Assembly (NCBI GenBank): GCA_026196445.1
Contig: JAPHTE010000105.1
Coordinates: forward strand, 1-6,441
Direction of reading: 5' to 3'
From: Lysobacterales bacterium
GTDB lineage: Bacteria; Pseudomonadota; Gammaproteobacteria; Xanthomonadales; SZUA-36
Length of the DNA: 6,441 nt
A program made the translations under genes and the position numbers. The notes under the pieces were generated by a model. The model searched no databases. It had not been told where the DNA came from and saw only the letters and a list, made by a program, of their open reading frames with translations. Of this stretch, positions 1 to 6,214 are shown piece after piece. The stretch's first letter is position 1, and each line of letters begins with the position of its first letter.

Positions 1-2626
1 CAGCAAAGACGACCGACCTTGAGGGTTCCATGGATTTACCCAGCGTCCGCGCCAATTCCAGCATGACGGCGACGCCGCTGGCATTATCGTCCGCGCCATG
101 GTGAATCTTGCCCTTGTTACCGGCCTTGGCGTCTGGCCAACCCAGGCCCAGGTGGTCGTAGTGCGCGCTGAGCACGACAGACTGGTCCTGCCAGTCCGCA
201 TTGCCACCGGGGATGACACCCAACACGTTGCGCACCGTGATTTCCTTGCCGTCTTCGCCGGTAATCGTCAAAGGCTGGAAATAACTTCCATCATCGCCTG
301 CCGGTTCGAGCCCGGCTGCCTTGAACTGTTCGGCGATGTATTCGGCGGCTGCTTCGTGACCGGCTGACCCCGGACCGCGCCCCTGCATGGCCTCACCGGC
401 CAGTTTTTCGACATCGGCCTTCATCCGTTCAGCGTTGAACACCGGCGCCAGCATGGCCAGCGCGGGGCGTTTTTCGAGCTGTGGCAGGGGTTCGGAATAC
501 TCCGCCAGGTCCGCTGCCAGCGGCGAGCCGACCGAGGGCCACTGGCCCTTGGCTGAATTGGTGGGTTCATCACCGGTAAAACCAAGGTAGGAATACTTGC
601 CATAATGCGGCAATTTGCGCGCCAGGCCGGCGACGGCTTCAGCGTCGTGCGCGGTCAGGAAAGTCATCGCCAGGTCGGTATTGCCGGGGTGACGCAGCGC
701 TACCACGAAACTGTTCTGGGCAGGGTCGTGGGAGGTTGTACCAAAACGTACCATCGCAGGGCTGATTTCCGCGTCATAATCCTCGAGCGCTTGCTGGACC
801 GCCCCAAACCACAGGTTGTTCCAGCCCAACACCCACACGCCACTGTCTGCGGGCAGTGCTTCGATTTCACTATCCAGCTTGATACTGAATTCATCCCCGC
901 GTTCACCCTTCCAGATGGAGGAGAGCTGCCTGTAGTTGGCGAGGTCTTCTGCACTGGCCTTTGAGGGCAGTAGCATCAGGATTTTCTCGGCGCCGAACAT
1001 CTTGGACAGTGACGGCGGCACCTCGCGGTAGTCGAGCCGGCGCATGACATTGAACTGTGGATCGACCTCCACGCGTAACGGATCGCAGTCCAGAGGGAAG
1101 GTGAAACGCTGCGTTTTGCTGGTCATACTGACCAGTTCGCGTTCCACCTTGTCGGCGCTGTAAACGACCACCGGCACCATCAAATCAAAGGCGTCACCCT
1201 GCTGGATCTGTTGCAGTTCGATTTCCAGCATTTTGTGTCCGTCCCCCTCGGTCAGCTTGACCTCTGAGATGTTCAGAATTGGTGCCCCGGGGCGTTCGAC
1301 CCATTGTCTAAAAAAGCCGCCCAGTTGTTCACCGGTGACATCTTCGAATGACACGCGTATGTCATCGAAACCAGCGCGTTTGAAGGTGTTGTCGCGGTAA
1401 AACTTCTGGAAGGCGCGGCTGAAGTTCTCGTCACCGACCTGTTCGCGCAACATGTCCCACATCATGGCGGTCTTGCCGTAGCCGATGGAGGAGGATGAGG
1501 CGTTATGACGTGAGCGGAAATCCTTGAGCGGGAACTCGTTTTCATCCGTTACGTAGTCGGTATAGCCCTGCAGCGTCGTGCGCCGGTACTCGGCGCCGGT
1601 GCCGCGTTGCTCCGCGATGAGTTGGTCGGCCATGTAGGCGGTGAGTCCTTCGCACCAGTTGCCGGTCTCGAAATCCACGAATACGCCATTGCCCCACCAG
1701 TTGTGCAGCAATTCATGCGGGTAGGACGAGTGCAGGATGAACGGGAAGCGGATGATCTGCGGGCCGAGCAGGGTAAAGGACGGCATGCCGTAACCCGTCT
1801 CCCAGAAGTTCTCCACCAGGGCAAACTTGGAATAGGGGTAGGGACCGATCAGTTCGCGGTACATTTCCATGTACTGGGCGGTGGTTTCGAGATACTTGTT
1901 GGCCAGCCCATCGTCTTTTTCGCGCAGGAAGGCCATGGCGGCGACGTTGCCCATTGGGTACTCGTACTCGGTGAACTGGGCGGCGATGACGAAGATTTCC
2001 TCGGTGGGCGTATCGACTTCCCACACGTCGGTACGGAAATCGGGCGATTCCTCAAATCCGGTGCGTTTTCCCTGGCTGACGCTGCGCCAGCCCGGCGGTG
2101 ACTGCACCTTCATGGTGTAGGTGACGTATTCATCACCGAACGATGGGATCCAGTTAGTGGAGCCTGCCAGGTACACGCCTTGCGGGTCGATCAGGCCGGG
2201 AGACTGGCTGAAACCGCGTGCGTACTCCTGGTTGGCCTGCTTGACCGGGTGGTTGATGACCCCGTTAAAAGCCAGGCTCAGCGCCTCGGGCGTGATGCCG
2301 TCGTCCACCCGGACACGGTAGCGCTTGCTCTGGATGACCGAAGTGTAGTCCTCCTGGTCCATGCCCTTGTCTTCGGCTGCGCCTTCTGCAACGGTTTCTT
2401 GCAGGGTCACGCCATCGGTCAGGCTCTTGACGGACAGGTTGCCATGCAGGCTGAAGCTCAGTCCGGCAAGGTCTGCCGGATCGGGCAGGGTGATCGTGTC
2501 TTTTGCCTCGAGTTGGCTGCTGGCTGGATCGATCGTGACCGCCAGGTCATGGTGAAAAATGACGTCCTGCGCAAATACGGAATTGCACATGACAAACAGG
2601 GCCAGTGTGATCAGGGGGTTTCTCAT
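1..2626 (-). CDS. Exported M1-M28 fusion metallopeptidase (C-terminus cut off by window edge)
   Basis: This gene probably encodes a periplasmic or secreted zinc peptidase that trims peptides. The frame is open from ATG at 2626 to the window start, giving 875 codons and no stop. Residues 1-19 form a signal peptide ending VFA before QD. The M1-like part (about 21-540) carries HELLH at 304-308 (zinc ligands His304 and His308, catalytic Glu305), the third ligand candidate Glu326 in GNWCEGLT, and a Tyr383 in IGYGKTAM that fits the M1 transition-state tyrosine. The usual GxMEN exopeptidase motif is replaced by GYGMP at 278-282. An unrecognised linker (about 545-705) follows. An M28 domain starts near 728 with MQGRGPGSAG, then AHYDHLG (zinc ligand His822) and GADDNASG (Asp846/847). 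The frame leaves the window at SRSVVFA, just before the expected GEE motif. AGTAGGT at 2634-2640 is a weak ribosome site. Both family calls are secure; substrate and metal use are inferred. The gene is divergent from the receptor. Confidence 0.93.
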   Translation of the reverse strand, partial: MRNPLITLALFVMCNSVFAQDVIFHHDLAVTIDPASSQLEAKDTITLPDPADLAGLSFSLHGNLSVKSLTDGVTLQETVAEGAAEDKGMDQEDYTSVIQSKRYRVRVDDGITPEALSLAFNGVINHPVKQANQEYARGFSQSPGLIDPQGVYLAGSTNWIPSFGDEYVTYTMKVQSPPGWRSVSQGKRTGFEESPDFRTDVWEVDTPTEEIFVIAAQFTEYEYPMGNVAAMAFLREKDDGLANKYLETTAQYMEMYRELIGPYPYSKFALVENFWETGYGMPSFTLLGPQIIRFPFILHSSYPHELLHNWWGNGVFVDFETGNWCEGLTAYMADQLIAEQRGTGAEYRRTTLQGYTDYVTDENEFPLKDFRSRHNASSSSIGYGKTAMMWDMLREQVGDENFSRAFQKFYRDNTFKRAGFDDIRVSFEDVTGEQLGGFFRQWVERPGAPILNISEVKLTEGDGHKMLEIELQQIQQGDAFDLMVPVVVYSADKVERELVSMTSKTQRFTFPLDCDPLRVEVDPQFNVMRRLDYREVPPSLSKMFGAEKILMLLPSKASAEDLANYRQLSSIWKGERGDEFSIKLDSEIEALPADSGVWVLGWNNLWFGAVQQALEDYDAEISPAMVRFGTTSHDPAQNSFVVALRHPGNTDLAMTFLTAHDAEAVAGLARKLPHYGKYSYLGFTGDEPTNSAKGQWPSVGSPLAADLAEYSEPLPQLEKRPALAMLAPVFNAERMKADVEKLAGEAMQGRGPGSAGHEAAAEYIAEQFKAAGLEPAGDDGSYFQPLTITGEDGKEITVRNVLGVIPGGNADWQDQSVVLSAHYDHLGLGWPDAKAGNKGKIHHGADDNASGVAVMLELARTLGKSMEPSRSVVFA

Positions 2627-2775
2627 TGCTTGTACCTACTTATTCGGTTCGTAAAAGGCTGAGCGCGGAAATTAACATAAAATAGCCGGACTTGTTATGT
2701 CTCAGTGTGGTTAAGCATGACCTATGTCAGGCTCAAAGAATTACCTAATTAATATATTATTTAACTGCATAGCAA

Positions 2776-2784
2776 TGCTAAGAT
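2776..2784 (+). promoter_or_regulatory. Candidate extended -10 element for the receptor gene
   Basis: TGCTAAGAT matches the extended -10 pattern TGnTATAAT at the TG and at four of six hexamer positions. It lies about 90 bases before the receptor start codon. No good -35 hexamer stands 16-18 bases upstream, although extended -10 promoters can do without one, and an AT-rich stretch precedes it. The element overlaps the small inverted repeat TAGCA-A-TGCTA, which would place a repressor over the promoter if that repeat is an operator. This is a weak, motif-only call. Confidence 0.22.
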
Positions 2785-2858
2785 ACGCGATCGTGACTTT
2801 CAAACAGCAATCGCATCTGTCATAAATGCGTGTATATCCGGAAATTTGCACAGTAAAT

Positions 2859-2863
2859 AAGGA
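2859..2863 (+). promoter_or_regulatory. Ribosome binding site of the TonB-dependent receptor
   Basis: AAGGA lies eight bases before the ATG at 2872. It decides between two overlapping ATGs: the ATG at 2868 is only four bases downstream of it and in another frame, whereas the one at 2872 has normal spacing and opens directly into a signal peptide. Confidence 0.75.
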
Positions 2864-2871
2864 ATAGATGA

Positions 2872-5103
2872 ATGAAACGCACTTTCAAACAAACCCAGTT
2901 GTTTTCCGCCTTGACCGCAGCACTGTTCGCCTTGGGCGCGAACGTTGTGCTGGCGCAGGACGCTGCCGATGAGGGAGCTGAAGAAGAAGCGGTCGAGCTC
3001 GACAAGGTGGTCGTGGTCGGCGGCAGGGTCGAGCAGAACATCGAGGACGTCGCCGGTTCCATTTCAGTGATGACCGGTGAGGACATCGAGAACGAAATGG
3101 TCAGCGATATGTCGCAGTTGTTCCGTTATGAGCCCGGCATTGACATTACCGGGTCCAATGGCACCGCACAGAACTTCATCGTACGTGGCATGGGCGCCGA
3201 CCGGGTCATGATGATCAAGGACGGCATGCGCATGAACGAAGGCTACGGCGCAGACGGTGCGAATGACGTGGTCGGCCGTGGCTTCATTGACATCGATACC
3301 ATCAAGCAGGTTGAGGTTGCCAAGGGCGCCGCATCGTCCCTGTATGGCGCTGATGCGCTGGGCGGAATCGTTGCGTTCGCCACCAAGGACGCCGGAGACC
3401 TGCTGGGTCCCGGGGATGATTTCTTCGTTTCGGCCAACACTGATTACGACGGCCGTTCCGATGAAATTGGCATTGGCGTACTGACCGCTTTCAGGGTGGG
3501 CAACTTTGAAACCCTGGTCAGCTACAAGGACCGTTCCGGGCACGAGACCCAGAATTTCACCAAGGAACGTGACGCGGCAGACATCGATTCTGAAAGCCTG
3601 TTATTCAAAACCGATTACATCATCGATGCAGACAAGAAGCTGACGTTCTCCTACGACTATTACCTGCAGGAAGTATTCGTTCCCGATGATGGCCGCGACA
3701 AGGGCAATTACTTCGGTCTTCCGGGTTGGAAGATAAACTTCGAGGAATCCTCCAACGAGAAAGAAAACAATTCCTACAAGGTCCGTTATCAGGACTACAA
3801 TGTAGGCATGGGATTTGCGGACACGCTGGATATCAACGTGTACCGGAACGACTCCGAGCAGCGTGACGACTTCCGCCTGAACCACGATACGGATGGCTTC
3901 GGTTATACCGGCTACCGTGATACTGTTCGTAGCGACCTGTTCTCACAGGAAACCACGGGCGTCAGCCTGTCGGCATCCAAGGTGTTCGGTGAAGGCAATT
4001 CGCACCAGCTCAGCTACGGTTTTGACTGGGATTCCACCGATTCTTTCCGTCCGCGCGTGGAAACCCGTACCCAGAGCACTGGCGAGGTGTTGCTGGATGA
4101 CCTGACCGCGCCGTTTCCGAAGAACACCACGGAGCGCCTCGGTGTCTACCTGCAGAATTCGATTGACCTGACGGACAAGTGGAAGCTGATCCCGGGCCTG
4201 CGTTATGATCATTACAAGTTGACCCCGAAAGCCGACGAGGGTTACGAGGTGGTCAACCCGGGCGACTTCGTGGTTGAGAAAATCTCTGACGACAACCTGT
4301 CCTGGCGCATCGGTACCCTTTACGATATAAACGACGATCTGACCCTTTCCTTCCAGTACTCGCAGGGCTTCAAGGTGCCGCCCTACGACCTGGCGTACTT
4401 CTACTTCGACCACGAGGAACTGTTTTCAGGCTTTGGTATCCGCATCATCCCGGCTAACGACCTGGTACCGGAAGAGAGCGATACCTTCGAGATCGGAATC
4501 CGGGGTGAAATCGGCAAACTGTCTTACAACCTGAGCTACTACATGGCCGACTACGATAACTTTATCCAGGTTGTTTACCTCGAGACGATTCCCGAGACCA
4601 ATTATGACTTCGGTTTCCCGCTGCCGATTGATGTTGACGTGTTCCAGTACCAGAATATCGAACGAGCCGAGATTTCCGGCTTCGAGTGGCGTTTCGATTA
4701 TTACCTCGGTAACAACTTTTCGCTGTTCTTCAACGGTGAGTGGATGGATTCCGAGGACAAGTCCACCGGCGACCAGCTCCGGACGATCCGGCCCATGACC
4801 GGGGCGCTGGGTGTGAACTACTACGCCGGCAACTTCTCGATGGATGTCATCGCCAAGCGTGAGCTGGACATGAACAAGAACCCGGAAGGTGCTTTTAAAA
4901 CGGACGGCTGGACTTCCTGGGACATGTTCGCACGTTACAGCTTCGGTGACCGTGTGCAATTGAGCGCCGGTATTTTCAACATGTTCGACAATGAATACAT
5001 CGAGTATTCATCCGTCGGTGGTATTCCAAACGATGGCCGTGACCTGACGCGCTATACCCAGCCCGGCCGTACGCTGAGCGCCCGCGTCAAGGTCAATTTC
5101 TGA
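2872..5103 (+). CDS. TonB-dependent outer-membrane receptor, haemoglobin/transferrin/lactoferrin type
   Basis: This is a 743-residue outer-membrane gated porin that takes up a large ligand using TonB energy. Residues 1-28 are a signal peptide ending VLA before QD. An acidic stretch (30-44) leads to the TonB-box-like DKVVVVG at 44-50. The plug domain (about 55-171) has the family segments IVRGMGADR and VEVAKGAASSLYGADALGG. The beta-barrel fills the rest and ends in phenylalanine (VKVNF), as expected for BAM-assembled proteins. FKVPPYDLA from residue 500 and PANDLVPEE at 527-535 correspond to the FRAP and NPNL boxes of haem/haemoglobin receptors, and the preceding RYDHYKLTPKA also fits that group. 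His514 lies between the two boxes, but the plug contains no histidine, so haem as ligand is uncertain. No Fur box is visible upstream. The following propeller gene is probably cotranscribed. Receptor class is secure; ligand is not. Confidence 0.95.
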   Translation: MKRTFKQTQLFSALTAALFALGANVVLAQDAADEGAEEEAVELDKVVVVGGRVEQNIEDVAGSISVMTGEDIENEMVSDMSQLFRYEPGIDITGSNGTAQNFIVRGMGADRVMMIKDGMRMNEGYGADGANDVVGRGFIDIDTIKQVEVAKGAASSLYGADALGGIVAFATKDAGDLLGPGDDFFVSANTDYDGRSDEIGIGVLTAFRVGNFETLVSYKDRSGHETQNFTKERDAADIDSESLLFKTDYIIDADKKLTFSYDYYLQEVFVPDDGRDKGNYFGLPGWKINFEESSNEKENNSYKVRYQDYNVGMGFADTLDINVYRNDSEQRDDFRLNHDTDGFGYTGYRDTVRSDLFSQETTGVSLSASKVFGEGNSHQLSYGFDWDSTDSFRPRVETRTQSTGEVLLDDLTAPFPKNTTERLGVYLQNSIDLTDKWKLIPGLRYDHYKLTPKADEGYEVVNPGDFVVEKISDDNLSWRIGTLYDINDDLTLSFQYSQGFKVPPYDLAYFYFDHEELFSGFGIRIIPANDLVPEESDTFEIGIRGEIGKLSYNLSYYMADYDNFIQVVYLETIPETNYDFGFPLPIDVDVFQYQNIERAEISGFEWRFDYYLGNNFSLFFNGEWMDSEDKSTGDQLRTIRPMTGALGVNYYAGNFSMDVIAKRELDMNKNPEGAFKTDGWTSWDMFARYSFGDRVQLSAGIFNMFDNEYIEYSSVGGIPNDGRDLTRYTQPGRTLSARVKVNF

Positions 5104-5119
5104 ACGGGTCTGGCGGATC

Positions 5120-5124
5120 GAGGA
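5120..5124 (+). promoter_or_regulatory. Ribosome binding site of the propeller gene
   Basis: GAGGA sits eight bases before the ATG at 5133, inside the 29-base gap after the receptor stop codon. The gap has no room for a separate promoter with leader, which supports cotranscription and fixes this start, since a signal peptide follows immediately. Confidence 0.75.
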
Positions 5125-5132
5125 ATAACTAT

Positions 5133-6113
5133 ATGAAGATAGGCAAGTCTGCCGGCCTGGTCGGTGTGGCAATGTGCGTCGGTATTGCCGGCGCACAGGC
5201 CCAGGAACTGGATGTTCGCAGGATTCCCCACGAGGGGGTCGCTGCGGAGTTCTATTTCTCACCGGATGGCAAAACCATCATCGGCAATGCCAAGCTCGAA
5301 GGCGACGAGGCGCACCACGTCTACATCATGAATGTCGATGATGGTTCGATGGTGAAAATCAACGGTAAGGGCGAAGACGCCTGTTCGCACTTCTTCCCCG
5401 ACGGTAAGCGCATCATCTGGACTTCGACGCGTGATTTGACCGATTTGCCATCGGGCAGTTACTCGGACCCGGCGGACTATCCAACGGGCGCGGAGCTGTA
5501 CAGTTCCGCGCTGGATGGCAGCGACGTCAAGCGGCTGACCAACAACCGGGTTTACGATGCCGAAGTGGCCGTGTCACCGGATGGCAAGTGGATCCTGTGG
5601 TCCCGGCAGATCGACGGTGAGGTCGACCTGTGGCGCATGCCGGCTGACGGCAGTGGCGAAGAGCAGCAAATCACCCATACCAAGGGTGAGCAGGAAGGCG
5701 GTGCGTTCTACCTGCCGGATTCCGAGACCGTGCTGTTTCGCTCCTGGGATATTTTATCGCAGGGCCAGCGTGGCATGCCGATGACGATCTATACGATCAA
5801 TCATGACGGCAGTGGCAAGAAGCAGGTGAGCACGCACGAGGGCACCAATTGGGCACCTTACCCGGCACCCGATGGTGTGCACTATGCTTACGTCAGGTTT
5901 TTACCGCCGCATAATTTTGAAATTTTCCTGGGCAACCTGGAAACCGGTGAGGACATCCGCCTGACCTACAACGACAGTTTCGACGGCTTCCCGGCCATTT
6001 CGGCCGACGGCAAGATGATGACGTTTTCCTCGAGCCGCCAGGCAGCCAAGGGCGAGCGTGCATTACACCAGTACATCATGGACCTGAGTTCGCTCGATCT
6101 CGGTCCAAAGTAA
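5133..6113 (+). CDS. Periplasmic TolB-like PD40 beta-propeller protein
   Basis: This is a 326-residue exported protein with no enzyme motif, most likely a periplasmic binding or scaffold propeller. A signal peptide covers about residues 1-23 (AGAQA, then QE). Six PD40/WD40-like blade signatures follow: FSPDGK at 42-47, FPDGK at 88-92, SPDGK at 148-152, the degenerate LPDSE at 194-198, APDG at 245-248 and SADGK at 290-294. The spacing of 45-60 residues fits a six-bladed propeller like the C-terminal domain of TolB. It lacks the TolB N-terminal domain and is shorter than TolB, and no pal or tolA neighbour is present, so it is not called tolB. Between blades 2 and 3 is an insert with SDPADYPTGAELY that I associate with a family of stand-alone PD40 proteins. 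Its position 29 bases behind the receptor suggests it works with that transporter, which is inference. Only two cysteines occur, one in the signal peptide (Cys15, no lipobox) and Cys84. Confidence 0.9.
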   Translation: MKIGKSAGLVGVAMCVGIAGAQAQELDVRRIPHEGVAAEFYFSPDGKTIIGNAKLEGDEAHHVYIMNVDDGSMVKINGKGEDACSHFFPDGKRIIWTSTRDLTDLPSGSYSDPADYPTGAELYSSALDGSDVKRLTNNRVYDAEVAVSPDGKWILWSRQIDGEVDLWRMPADGSGEEQQITHTKGEQEGGAFYLPDSETVLFRSWDILSQGQRGMPMTIYTINHDGSGKKQVSTHEGTNWAPYPAPDGVHYAYVRFLPPHNFEIFLGNLETGEDIRLTYNDSFDGFPAISADGKMMTFSSSRQAAKGERALHQYIMDLSSLDLGPK

Positions 6114-6123
6114 GCTTGAATCG

Positions 6124-6176
6124 GGGGGTCAGGTCCATTTAAATCCAAAATACGGGTTTAAATGGACCTGACCCCC
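6124..6176. repeat. Long palindromic repeat (REP/MITE-like hairpin)
   Basis: Arms 6124-6143 and 6157-6176 are perfect 20-bp reverse complements (GGGGGTCAGGTCCATTTAAA against its complement). Three further pairs (one G-U, two C-G) extend the stem inward to 23, leaving the seven-base loop AAAATAC at 6147-6153. The GGGGTCAGGTC...GACCTGACCCC ends resemble dispersed palindromes I recall from many proteobacterial genomes, some linked to REP-associated Y1 transposases. That family link is from memory and inference; no transposase and no second copy are in this window. Confidence 0.8.
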
Positions 6177-6188
6177 TTTATATTTATC
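6124..6188 (+). terminator. Probable intrinsic terminator of the receptor-propeller operon
   Basis: The palindrome starts 10 bases after the propeller stop codon. Its base is five G-C pairs, immediately followed by the T-rich run TTTATATTTAT, the layout of a rho-independent terminator on the plus strand. No T-run exists on the opposite side, so it would work in one direction only. The stem is much longer than in a typical terminator and the T-run is interrupted by A, so the role may be secondary to its being a mobile repeat. Confidence 0.5.
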
Positions 6189-6214
6189 TCAACCACTCCG
6201 AATGGGCTTCGATC

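Larger units (their letters stand above)
2627..2871. promoter_or_regulatory. Divergent AT-rich intergenic region with promoters for both flanking genes
   Basis: This 245-base gap separates the minus-strand peptidase from the plus-strand receptor, so it must contain both start signals. It is clearly AT-richer than the genes, most strongly around 2737-2765. Visible small symmetries are TGAC-CTAT-GTCA at 2718-2729, the perfect 10-bp palindrome TAATATATTA at 2750-2759, and TAGCA-A-TGCTA at 2770-2780. I see no good match to a Fur box, no tRNA or other obvious RNA gene, and no convincing coding frame. For the minus-strand gene I found no promoter pair that I would defend. That the symmetries bind regulators is inference only. 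Confidence 0.6.

Noticed and set aside
1607..2101. 164-codon plus-strand open frame opposite the M1 domain
   Set aside because: It is antisense to a region with a clear HELLH peptidase reading, has no signal or recognisable motif, and reflects stop-poor GC-rich codon use on the other strand.
2585..2587. Cys14 in the signal peptide of the M1-M28 protein as a lipoprotein cysteine
   Set aside because: The preceding residues FVM do not fit a lipobox, and a good signal peptidase I site (VFA before QD) follows.
2180..2662. 160-codon plus-strand open frame running over the peptidase start
   Set aside because: It lies antisense to the signal peptide and N-terminal part of the M1 domain; no ribosome site or family resemblance is seen.
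2737..2765. AT-rich stretch as a Fur box
   Set aside because: It lacks the GATAAT-type repeated hexamers of a Fur site; the similarity is only base composition.
2868..2870. Alternative ATG just before the receptor start
   Set aside because: It is out of frame with the receptor and only four bases from AAGGA, whereas the ATG at 2872 has normal spacing and starts a signal peptide.
3064..3543. 159-codon minus-strand frame inside the receptor gene
   Set aside because: It is antisense to the plug domain, whose protein motifs are unmistakable, and shows no independent evidence.
3943..4959. Two long minus-strand frames (3943-4413 and 4426-4959) inside the receptor gene
   Set aside because: Both are shadows of the beta-barrel coding sequence, valine- and glutamate-rich in the way expected from reading its complement.
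6124..6176. Hairpin as a riboswitch or small RNA gene
   Set aside because: It is a simple long stem with a seven-base loop and no additional helices, placed directly after a stop codon; repeat or terminator explains it better.
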